A DNA stretch of 5,466 bases from an uncultured Collinsella sp. (GTDB taxonomy: Bacteria; Actinomycetota; Coriobacteriia; Coriobacteriales; Coriobacteriaceae), in NCBI GenBank assembly GCA_937950325.1, contig CALFDJ010000014.1, forward strand, positions 1 through 5,466, read 5' to 3'. Positions within the stretch are counted from its first letter, which is position 1. Every line of letters starts with the position of its first letter. Shown here piece after piece: positions 1 to 5,400 of this stretch. The notes under the pieces were generated by a model. It was not told the DNA's origin. It was given only the letters and a program-made list of their open reading frames with translations, and ran no database searches. Both the position numbers and the translations under genes were made by a program.

Positions 1-1052
1 AATCGAAGGCAGCCAGCCCGAACACAAGCGTTGCGCTTACAAATTGAATCCGGCGCCTTAATCATTGATGGGAATTGGGCTATAACTGAACCGGATAGGG
101 GGAAACCGGCTGCCTGAGATAGCGTTGCTCGCATGCGTAACAGTCCATCGGCGTAATCAGATGCGCAGGTATCGCATATTCCGTCATAAAGATCAACCTT
201 CAGTGCATCAAATTCTTGCTCTCCGTTTTCTATAACATCCCGTAGATTCCTGCGCATTCCTTCCGCATCGTAAAAATATTCACGTTGCTTGGCGTATTCA
301 GGACGACATGTCTGAGGAAGATCGTCGGAACAGTTGATTGGCTTGTGCAAGTGATCGGCATAGGCGGCTTGCATCTGCGTGAGGTATGTCTTTTCAAGAT
401 GATCATCTGGTTTATCCGGTGGAATTGGATAAGCCTTCCAGGGGACCGAAGAGCGCCCAAGGTGCAATTTGCCGTTGTTGATGCGACCAGACGCCAGAGG
501 TAAGTTTTCGAAAATATCGAATTTCGGCTGAAAGCTTATGCCGTCGATGAGAATGTCACGTCCACCGGCATTCGCCTGGAGTATTGACAGAAGCCATTTT
601 CCTGTGGCAGAAGGAAGCTCACTGATATCCGTAACTCTAATATTTGCCTTGATAAGCTCCTTTTGAAAATCGGCAAGGGCATCAATGCTGATATCGCAGC
701 AAAGACGTTCTACTTTCGAGATATCTAGGCGCTGATAAAACTCGGCGGCTTTCCAGGCAGGAATCTTCTTGCGACCGTTATAAAAACGAGTCAGATCAGT
801 ATCGTTGATTCCAGACCAGACCCCGGTGGTAATAGTGGTCTTTCCGGGTTTGCGGTTTCGATGATGTTGGGGAAGTGGATTTCTTAGACCGTCATCCTCT
901 AACACAGCATCGAAGAAATCCTTCATAAATCCCTTTTTGTGGTGGTCTACGCCAGATATATAAGGGTTTACGAGCTGACAGAAGACTCCCAGAGCATAGG
1001 TAGCAGTAGTTTCGGCCAAGTGAGTCTCCTTCTCGTCTCCATTTGTCTTCAT
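1..1052 (-). CDS. Partial conflict-system-like protein, ABC-3C C-terminal-domain type (C-terminus beyond window)
   Basis: I translated the minus strand codon by codon from 1052 to position 1 and found no stop, giving at least 350 residues cut off by the window edge. Residues about 83-110 (LTRFYNGRKKIPAWKAA then a leucine-aspartate) look like a short helix-turn-helix of the Xre kind. Residues about 256-315 contain QREYFYDAEGMRRNLRD, then DLYDGI, then DYADGLLRM. From memory this pattern (a QR/ER..FY.AE..R...RD block, then a DGI/DGV block) is typical of C-terminal domains in ABC-three-component (ABC-3C) conflict systems, where such proteins pair with an ABC ATPase and a middle component. No signal peptide is seen, so it is probably cytoplasmic. 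The start is uncertain. ATG 1052 has GGGAAGG six bases upstream; TTG 1019 has a better AAGGAG six bases upstream; the frame is also open back to ATG 1208. It runs divergently from the sigma-like cassette. That a real protein is encoded is fairly sure; the family call is moderate. Confidence 0.75.
   Translation of the reverse strand, partial: MKTNGDEKETHLAETTATYALGVFCQLVNPYISGVDHHKKGFMKDFFDAVLEDDGLRNPLPQHHRNRKPGKTTITTGVWSGINDTDLTRFYNGRKKIPAWKAAEFYQRLDISKVERLCCDISIDALADFQKELIKANIRVTDISELPSATGKWLLSILQANAGGRDILIDGISFQPKFDIFENLPLASGRINNGKLHLGRSSVPWKAYPIPPDKPDDHLEKTYLTQMQAAYADHLHKPINCSDDLPQTCRPEYAKQREYFYDAEGMRRNLRDVIENGEQEFDALKVDLYDGICDTCASDYADGLLRMRATLSQAAGFPLSGSVIAQFPSMIKAPDSICKRNACVRAGCLR
1026..1031 (-). 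promoter_or_regulatory. Shine-Dalgarno AAGGAG favouring a TTG start at 1019
   Basis: On the minus strand AAGGAG lies exactly six bases before an in-frame TTG at 1019-1017, which would give a protein beginning with (M)AETTATYALG. It is the best ribosome site near this start. It competes with ATG 1052, which has only GGGAAGG (1065-1059) in front. The alternative is that it is merely coding sequence for Glu-Lys-Glu. Confidence 0.4.
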
Positions 1053-1121
1053 CCGTCGCCTTCCCATGAGGTCACTGTTCCTACGATGGAAGCCAGATTC
1101 AGACGAATAAGCCGGTAAAAC

Positions 1122-1138
1122 ACTGGAATATCGCCAGT
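1122..1138. repeat. Inverted repeat ACTGG-N7-CCAGT, possible operator
   Basis: ACTGG (1122-1126) and CCAGT (1134-1138) form a perfect 5-bp dyad with a 7-base spacer, about 70 bases upstream of the left gene's start. It overlaps the weak -10-like TATACT on the minus strand, where a repressor could act. The arms are short, so chance is a real alternative. Confidence 0.25.
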
Positions 1139-1204
1139 ATACGCCGCTTACAGCTGGATCAGAGAAGCGCAACTTTCGTCTATTGAAAGGATTTGAGACC
1201 AGAC

Positions 1205-1248
1205 ACATCGTAATTTCTTCAACTCGATGTCATGCGATAACCGGTTAT
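1205..1248. repeat. Inverted repeat ACATCG/CGATGT next to palindrome ATAACCGGTTAT
   Basis: ACATCG (1205-1210) and CGATGT (1225-1230) are perfect inverted copies 14 bases apart. They are followed at 1237-1248 by the perfect 12-bp palindrome ATAACCGGTTAT. Palindromes of this length between divergent genes are often regulator-binding sites. No protein partner can be assigned from the sequence alone. Confidence 0.35.
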
Positions 1249-1346
1249 AGAAGTAGGGCATTGGGCTGTTCATCCGTTGTGCCGCAGTGAAGCTGACTGG
1301 GGCTTTTAACTAATCACATGCATGAGATCTGCCTGCTTATTCATGG

Positions 1347-1380
1347 TGACGCGTCGGTTTTCTCCTGAACTGACGCGTCA
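1347..1380. repeat. Paired TGACGCGTC motifs forming a hairpin or tandem operator
   Basis: TGACGCGTC occurs at 1347-1355 and again at 1371-1379, 24 bases apart. Because the core is palindromic, the arms 1347-1355 and 1372-1380 also pair as a perfect 9-bp stem around a 16-base loop. TGCTTAT lies on both sides (1334-1340 and 1381-1387). The spacing fits either two tandem protein sites or an mRNA leader structure upstream of the regulator gene. Confidence 0.45.
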
Positions 1381-1424
1381 TGCTTATCCAGCAGGTTGGA
1401 TGCTCATGTGGTGGCCTATGCAAG

Positions 1425-1464
1425 CAGGTCTCGAAGACCCAATAACTGGGTGGGATCGAGACTG
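1425..1464 (+). promoter_or_regulatory. Hairpin immediately before the regulator start codon
   Basis: CAGGTCTCGA (1425-1434) pairs with TCGAGACTG (1456-1464) with one bulged G. A nested alternative is GGTCT-CGA-AGACC (1427-1439). The structure ends two bases before ATG 1467, so it would cover the region where a ribosome site should be; no good Shine-Dalgarno is visible there. This suggests weak or controlled translation if 1467 is the true start. Confidence 0.35.
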
Positions 1465-1466
1465 GA

Positions 1467-2063
1467 ATGAGAATTTCATTGAAACATGAGGCAATGCGCG
1501 CCGGTAATGTGTCCGTAACTGATATATACAACTGTTCGGAAGTGGAATTACGGACGATGGTTGAACGCGATAGATGTTTGCGCGCAATCCGTATGGGTTG
1601 TTCGCCACGTGATATTGCACTACGTACCCCTCAAACGATACTTCAGGAATTGTGGAATGCGGAGGAACGTTCCGCTCACGCTTATTATCAATCGGACCGT
1701 GTCAGCGGAGTTATTTGCTCCTATGAGGATTTGGTTGGTGCAGGGCGGGAACCCCAGGGGTGTTCTGCTTCTTCTGAGGATATTCTCTTATGCGCGGAGG
1801 ATGCGAGAGAAAGAGCTAACTGTTTGCAAGCTATCTTTGCGGAGATCGAAAAACTGCCAGCAGGTCAGCGCAATATCGTCAGGGGTGTACTGGTAAAGGG
1901 GGCATCTCAATCAGATATGGCACGAGAGCTGGGCGTGTCCCGAGCTGCGGTGTCCAAACAGCTTTCAACGGCTGTGCGCAAAATTCGTGCCGCTATTCGC
2001 GACGAAAGCAAAGAAACGAAGAACACGACAACATCAGCAGTTTGTGAAAGAAAGGAGCATTAA
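1467..2063 (+). CDS. Small regulator with sigma-70 region-4-like helix-turn-helix
   Basis: The 198-residue protein has an obvious DNA-binding end. LPAGQRNIV at 130-138 is followed by GASQSDMARELGVSRAAVSK at 145-164 and a basic AVRKIRAAIR tail. This is the pattern of sigma-70 region 4 (a LPxxQR helix, then a helix-turn-helix that reads the -35 box). I see no region 2, so it is probably not a complete sigma factor. It resembles the small region-4-only regulators found on conjugative elements and prophages. The middle (about 82-120: SYEDL, SSEDILL) also fits that style. The tail after about 180 is polar and probably disordered. The start is uncertain: ATG 1467 and ATG 1494 are both possible, neither has a strong ribosome site, and an in-frame TAA at 1443 limits the upstream end. 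Its stop overlaps the next gene's ATG. Likely role: transcriptional control of this cassette (inference). Confidence 0.8.
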   Translation: MRISLKHEAMRAGNVSVTDIYNCSEVELRTMVERDRCLRAIRMGCSPRDIALRTPQTILQELWNAEERSAHAYYQSDRVSGVICSYEDLVGAGREPQGCSASSEDILLCAEDARERANCLQAIFAEIEKLPAGQRNIVRGVLVKGASQSDMARELGVSRAAVSKQLSTAVRKIRAAIRDESKETKNTTTSAVCERKEH

Positions 2064-2065
2064 TG
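2052..2065 (+). promoter_or_regulatory. Ribosome site AAGGAG with TAATG stop-start overlap
   Basis: AAGGAG (2052-2057) lies five bases before ATG 2063. The A of that ATG is the last base of the TAA stop (2061-2063) of the regulator gene. The TAATG overlap points to translational coupling, so the two proteins are probably made in linked amounts. Confidence 0.8.
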
Positions 2066-2293
2066 GTTCATTTCAGTGTTATCAGAGTGAAAGGAAGCCC
2101 GTCATATGACTTCGATGCATGCGGAGACATTTTGGCTATGGCCAAAGCTGTAGGTGTCATGACGGAAAACATGCGCACTGATCGCTGCGACAATACACAG
2201 TGTGATGGAAGTCGTTGTAAGGGAAACACTATGTTTCGGTTGGAGTTAGACACCGAAAATCGCAGAGTTCATCGCAGACGCCATGCCAGATGA
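2063..2293 (+). CDS. Hypothetical 76-residue protein with spaced cysteines
   Basis: I do not recognise a family. The N-terminus (MVHFSVIRVKGSPSYDFDAC) looks like a small beta-strand-containing fold. Cysteines at 42, 47 and 52 form a C-x4-C-x4-C knot in RCDNTQCDGSRCKG, with a further Cys at 20, so metal binding is possible. The C-terminus is strongly basic (RRVHRRRHAR), which would suit nucleic-acid contact. There is no signal peptide or membrane segment. It has a good ribosome site and overlaps the regulator gene by one base, so it is probably its partner, for example an anti-sigma-like or co-regulatory protein; that role is inference. It ends 94 bases before the next gene's preferred start. 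Confidence 0.65.
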   Translation: MVHFSVIRVKGSPSYDFDACGDILAMAKAVGVMTENMRTDRCDNTQCDGSRCKGNTMFRLELDTENRRVHRRRHAR

Positions 2294-2299
2294 AACGCC

Positions 2300-2315
2300 C
2301 GAGGTTAACACCTCG
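2300..2315 (+). other. Short hairpin CGAGGT-TAAC-ACCTCG after the small gene
   Basis: A perfect 6-bp stem with a TAAC loop begins seven bases after the stop of the 76-residue gene. No T-run follows, so simple termination is unlikely. With the second hairpin at 2336-2362 it fills the gap before the large gene. Confidence 0.4.
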
Positions 2316-2335
2316 TGGCGAAACGGCAGTGCAGG

Positions 2336-2362
2336 TGAGGGCAGATATTGGGTCTGCCTTCA
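2336..2362 (+). promoter_or_regulatory. Stem-loop in the leader of the large gene
   Basis: TGAGGGCAGA (2336-2345) pairs with TCTGCCTTCA (2353-2362): ten pairs with one G-U and a 7-base loop, and no T-run behind. It sits 14 bases upstream of the AGGAGG ribosome site of the large gene. Possible roles are protecting or setting the 5' end of a processed mRNA, so that the large gene is expressed at a different level from the regulators, or partial attenuation. Its core closely matches the hairpin after the large gene. Confidence 0.45.
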
Positions 2363-2376
2363 GCAACAGGTCCCGA

Positions 2377-2382
2377 AGGAGG
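2377..2382 (+). promoter_or_regulatory. Strong ribosome site AGGAGG fixing the start at 2388
   Basis: A perfect AGGAGG lies five bases before ATG 2388. The longer in-frame ATG at 2283 has no comparable site and would overlap the upstream gene, so the 35 extra residues are very probably not translated. Confidence 0.85.
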
Positions 2383-2387
2383 ACATC

Positions 2388-4784
2388 ATGACTGATCAGA
2401 TGGTGCTGCAGACGCAGCAGTGGCTGAACAAGACATACGGGAATGATCCCCGATTCAAGAAAATCAACCCGGACGGCAGAACTGGTTGGCCGACAATCTA
2501 TGCGCTTACTCGCGCATTGCAGATTGAATTGGGCATCCAGTCCACTGCCGATAACTTCGGTCCTTCCACCCAGCGGTTATTCAAGCAGCGGTATCCGAAT
2601 GGGGTGCGGCAGCAGGCAGTTGCGGACAAGAGCACTTCCAACGTGTATTCCATCATTCAGGGGGCGCTGTGGTGCAAGGGCTACTCCACTGGTGGCAACA
2701 TCTCACAGCATTTCTACGACGGAACAGGTTCCGCGATCAGGAAGCTTAAGGCTGATATGGGCATAGAGGGAGATTCCAGCGTAGACGTTGAGATCATGGG
2801 GGCGTTGCTCTCGATGAAGCAGTTCGTGCTGCTGGCCTCTTATGGCGGTATCGACTCCGTCCGTAGGGCACAGCAGTTCATCAACAAAGCATATCGTCCA
2901 TACACGGGCATCATTCCGACTGATGGACTGTACGGCAGGGAGATGAACACGGCTCTTATCCAGGTGCTTCAGTCGCTTGAAGGTTTTTCACCCAGTGAGG
3001 CAACGGGGAATTTCGGCAACGGAACTAGATCTCGTTTGAAAACGATAACAGCAAATAACGCATCCTCTAATGAGTCGTGGGTCTGGCTCGCCAGCACGGC
3101 TTTGGCGTGTAATGGGATCGGGGGCGGGCCGACCTTCGTATGGACGAGCACGTTCGCCAATATCGTGAAAGCGTTCCAGGAGCGTTATGCCATTGCTGTG
3201 ACGGGCTCTATTGATTCGACCACGTGGATGAGCCTGTTGACATCTAAAGGTGATCCTGACCGTCCGTGTGTGGCCTGTGACACTAGGTTCGAAATTACCG
3301 ACGCCAGGTTGGCGACGTTGAAGGCAGACGGGTATGAAATCGTGGGACGTTATCTGACGGAGCCTGGCCAGTCGTCGTTGGCGCCCAAGGATTACTTTAA
3401 GGCCATCCGTCCGGGTGAGCTCGAGCGCATCACTCGGGGCGGCATGCGTTTCTTCCCGATCTTCCAGGAGTACTCCACGAAGCTGGAGCATTTCACCCCG
3501 GCAAACGGCGCTGCTCATGCCAAGACCGCTCGTGAGGCGGCGCAGCGTCTTGGCATCCCTCCCACCCATATCTACTTCGCTGTAGACTTCGATGCGACCG
3601 ATGACCAGGTGACCAGCAATATCCTGCCATACTTCCGTGCGGTTTGTTCGTCTCTTGGTGGTGGATACGGAGTAGGGATTTACGCGTCCCGCAATATTTG
3701 TTCCCGCGTCATCGGTGCGGGATGCGCGAGTAACGCGTTTGTGTCCGACATGTCGACGGGATTCTCGGGCAATCTCGGCTTCCCCATCCCGGACGGTTGG
3801 GTCTATGACCAGTTCACCGAGATTGACGATTACAAGGGCCAGGGCTGGGATCTGGACCGTGTTGCCTATTCCGGGAAGGTATCAGCATGCGCTTCACTGT
3901 TGCCTGCCGTGCCAGTGCCTGCGCCTGATCCCGATCCCGTCTCGCCAGAAACGGATCCGCTGCTAAGATGGGTCGCCGTCACGGAGCAGGAGTGTCGCAA
4001 AGCCCTTGCCGCTCTGGGTACCCAGGTAGCGGTTTACGAGGACAGCATCGGTCAATTCATCCTGGAATGGCTCCGCAAACCTGAATACTGGTCGGAAGGC
4101 GGTAGCGGGACACAAGCAATGTGGCACGCATATACTCCTGAAGTTTCGACTCCGCCCGACTTGGACGCGGCGCGTGTGGTATGTGCCAATGTATGCGAAG
4201 CACAGCCTTCAATTAAAGAGAAACTGCCATCGACTCGAGATGTTGCACACATGGCTGCAACTGCTCTCGGATACCTGACATGGGGTATCGAAAACAATCC
4301 AGCCAAATATGGTCTAGGCGATTTAGGTGGCTGGCCTCTCGACTTGTTGCAGATCTGGGGTGCCTATCGCCGTGACGGCAAGCATGCCGACTTGGCAGCA
4401 TGGCTCTATAAGCACCTTGGGAAAGATGAAGGATTCGGGTACGATGACGTTCTTGCGGATGCAGATGCATGGCTAATTGCTTCTAGTATGAGGAAACGAT
4501 CCGGTTCGACGGTTCTTTCTGCTGCTATGCGTGAAACGTTTAAGCAGAGTGAGACCCATCGTATCGTTCGATTCTACGACGAACGTTTTGCATCAAGCGC
4601 AGATAATGTGGTGAGTGCATATTCAACAATGGCGGACGGTCTTGATGCACTTGGTTTGACAAATATTGGAATGAGCGAAAGCATCCTAAAAAAGGCTGCC
4701 GGTACAGACAAGCTTCCTGATAAGCAGGAAGCTGAAGTGAGTGCTCGGGCGTTCGCTGCATTCATTGATCAGCCAAGACGGTAG
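2388..4784 (+). CDS. Leaderless peptidoglycan-binding repeat / DUF1906 glycoside-hydrolase-like protein with unknown C-terminal domain
   Basis: The 798-residue protein has three parts. Residues 8-285 hold four peptidoglycan-binding-like units in an A-B-A-B order (A 8-67 and 158-219; B 86-143 and 231-285). Residues about 292-497 match DUF1906, the Rv2525c-like TIM-barrel related in fold to GH25 lysozymes. Landmarks are GYEIVGRYLTE, FPIFQEY (E361), AVDFDATDD (D400, D402), GVGIYAS and YDQFTEIDD then GWDLDRVAYSG (D488, D490). The acidic residues expected in the barrel are present. A proline-rich linker (about 506-523) leads to a helical domain of about 275 residues (DLGGWPLDLLQIWG, FGYDDVLADADAWLI) whose function I cannot assign. 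The N-terminus MTDQMVLQTQQWLNKTYG has no signal peptide, and no anchor or membrane segment is seen. It has eleven cysteines, many for an exported wall enzyme. A cell-wall target is likely; the catalytic activity and export route are unproven. It is the last and main gene of the cassette, closed by a hairpin. Confidence 0.9.
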   Translation: MTDQMVLQTQQWLNKTYGNDPRFKKINPDGRTGWPTIYALTRALQIELGIQSTADNFGPSTQRLFKQRYPNGVRQQAVADKSTSNVYSIIQGALWCKGYSTGGNISQHFYDGTGSAIRKLKADMGIEGDSSVDVEIMGALLSMKQFVLLASYGGIDSVRRAQQFINKAYRPYTGIIPTDGLYGREMNTALIQVLQSLEGFSPSEATGNFGNGTRSRLKTITANNASSNESWVWLASTALACNGIGGGPTFVWTSTFANIVKAFQERYAIAVTGSIDSTTWMSLLTSKGDPDRPCVACDTRFEITDARLATLKADGYEIVGRYLTEPGQSSLAPKDYFKAIRPGELERITRGGMRFFPIFQEYSTKLEHFTPANGAAHAKTAREAAQRLGIPPTHIYFAVDFDATDDQVTSNILPYFRAVCSSLGGGYGVGIYASRNICSRVIGAGCASNAFVSDMSTGFSGNLGFPIPDGWVYDQFTEIDDYKGQGWDLDRVAYSGKVSACASLLPAVPVPAPDPDPVSPETDPLLRWVAVTEQECRKALAALGTQVAVYEDSIGQFILEWLRKPEYWSEGGSGTQAMWHAYTPEVSTPPDLDAARVVCANVCEAQPSIKEKLPSTRDVAHMAATALGYLTWGIENNPAKYGLGDLGGWPLDLLQIWGAYRRDGKHADLAAWLYKHLGKDEGFGYDDVLADADAWLIASSMRKRSGSTVLSAAMRETFKQSETHRIVRFYDERFASSADNVVSAYSTMADGLDALGLTNIGMSESILKKAAGTDKLPDKQEAEVSARAFAAFIDQPRR

Positions 4785-4788
4785 CTCG

Positions 4789-4802
4789 CATAATGCATTA
4801 TG
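4789..4802. repeat. Perfect 14-bp palindrome CATAATGCATTATG
   Basis: The palindrome starts five bases after the large gene's stop and shares its last three bases with the terminator-like hairpin. It may be a protein site, or part of an alternative fold competing with the hairpin. Its AT-rich content contrasts with the GC-rich stem that follows. Confidence 0.4.
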
Positions 4803-4832
4803 TGTGGGCAGATGTGTCGTCTGCCCACACAT
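4800..4832. terminator. Bidirectional hairpin between convergent genes
   Basis: A perfect 13-bp stem (4800-4812 with 4820-4832; ATGTGTGGGCAGA as the left arm) encloses a 7-base loop. It lies 15 bases after the large gene and about 50 bases beyond the stop of the minus-strand membrane-protein gene. Position and stem strength fit a shared terminator. Neither side has a clean T-run (the plus side reads TCGCTGTTGTGCTTTC), so it may be inefficient or act as an mRNA 3' barrier. Confidence 0.7.
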
Positions 4833-4883
4833 TCGCTGTTGTGCTTTCGATTTGGAATTCCTCTGCCAGATACGGGGAAACTT

Positions 4884-5381
4884 CTAAAAGGCCGCTATGC
4901 CGAGGAAGAGTCCTGTAATACCGGTGGCCATCAATACGATGATGGTGATGATTCCGGCGAAGATGCGTACAGGAAGGGTTTCTTTTCCATGGTTTGATGG
5001 GCTGTCCGCAACTAATCTCATTACTCCAGCTGTAACCCAGCAAACTGCGCCCAGGACTAGTGCCAGGAATTCTCGACACCATTCCGTTTCAAGTGCGGGA
5101 ATGCCGACGATTGATGACGGGTCGCTTGCCAGTCTTGGCGGAATAGCGCATAGGATACGCTCCAATATCAGGTAAGGGGTATCAAAATGGATCAGAGTCA
5201 AAGCGAATGGGAGCTGTAGCGCCAGTCCTATCCACCACAGCGTGCGTCGGATGGTCGCGAGTCTGTCGCCCGGCCTAGTGTCCGGCTTGCCGCCTTCGCC
5301 CTCCGTCCCGGCACCGTCCGCGGGCGTGTGGTCCCCCTCGTGCGCGTCCGTCGTCCCGTCCGTGTCCCTTTCCGCGTCCAT
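4884..5381 (-). CDS. Membrane protein with acidic N-terminal tail and three transmembrane segments
   Basis: The 165-residue protein starts at ATG 5381, preceded by GGAGGGGG. The first 40 residues are acidic, polar and glycine-rich (MDAERDTDGTTDAHEGDH), probably disordered and cytoplasmic. Hydrophobic segments lie at about 46-66 (WWIGLALQLPFALTLI), 103-124 (FLALVLGAVCWVTAGVM) and 137-164 (IFAGIITIIVLMATGITGLF), ending almost at the C-terminus. I recognise no named family. It converges on the hydrolase-like gene with 99 bases between stops. It could be a holin-like or export helper, an immunity protein or an unrelated membrane protein; the sequence does not decide. The 5' half is much richer in GC than the 3' half. 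A longer start at 5399 lacks a ribosome site. Confidence 0.75.
   Translation of the reverse strand: MDAERDTDGTTDAHEGDHTPADGAGTEGEGGKPDTRPGDRLATIRRTLWWIGLALQLPFALTLIHFDTPYLILERILCAIPPRLASDPSSIVGIPALETEWCREFLALVLGAVCWVTAGVMRLVADSPSNHGKETLPVRIFAGIITIIVLMATGITGLFLGIAAF
5258..5275. repeat. 18-base direct repeat, copy 1 (inside membrane-protein gene)
   Basis: CGAGTCTGTCGCCCGGCC recurs at 5401-5418 with a single C-to-T difference. This copy encodes part of the tail next to the first membrane segment (RPGDRL on the minus strand); the other copy lies just upstream of the gene. Confidence 0.5.
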
Positions 5382-5385
5382 ATGT

Positions 5386-5393
5386 CCCCCTCC
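5386..5393 (-). promoter_or_regulatory. Ribosome site GGAGGGGG deciding the start at 5381
   Basis: On the minus strand GGAGGGGG is followed by ACAT and then ATG 5381; the GGAGG core is seven bases from the start. It favours this ATG over the in-frame ATG at 5399, whose upstream sequence has no such motif. Confidence 0.75.
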
Positions 5394-5400
5394 GATCATC

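Larger units (their letters stand above)
1053..1466. other. Divergent intergenic control region
   Basis: These 414 bases separate the minus-strand partial gene from the plus-strand cassette. I see no complete gene with a ribosome site here, no tRNA and no mobile-element ends. The stretch holds several inverted repeats, listed separately. The frame of the left gene stays open up to a TGA near 1232, so part of 1053-1208 could be coding if that gene starts further upstream. No clear pair of -35 and -10 boxes was found for either gene. A TATACT (1141-1136, minus strand) is a possible -10 but lacks a good -35. Confidence 0.6.

Noticed and set aside
1136..1164. Sigma-70 promoter for the left gene (TATACT at 1141-1136)
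   Set aside because: The sequence 16-18 bases upstream does not resemble TTGACA, so it is mentioned only as a weak possibility.
1337..1620. Two minus-strand frames across the regulator's start
   Set aside because: No family resemblance or ribosome site; they overlap the leader hairpins and the regulator gene.
1467..2063. Complete ECF or sigma-70 factor
   Set aside because: Only a region-4-like helix-turn-helix is visible; the N-terminal half shows no region 2 pattern, so I call it a region-4-like regulator.
2283..2387. 35-residue N-terminal extension of the large gene from ATG 2283
   Set aside because: It overlaps the upstream gene, has no good ribosome site and runs through two hairpins, whereas ATG 2388 has a perfect AGGAGG five bases upstream and starts directly at a domain-like sequence.
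2988..3569. 193-codon minus-strand frame inside the DUF1906 gene
   Set aside because: It lies antisense to clearly homologous coding sequence, has no domain signal and looks like a shadow of the GC-rich plus-strand gene.
2388..4784. Ordinary prophage endolysin
   Set aside because: No phage structural genes or obvious holin beside it in the same direction, and the large C-terminal domain is not of endolysin type; not excluded, because the window is short.
5382..5399. Earlier ATG at 5399 for the membrane protein
   Set aside because: No Shine-Dalgarno in front, while ATG 5381 has GGAGGGGG at good spacing.
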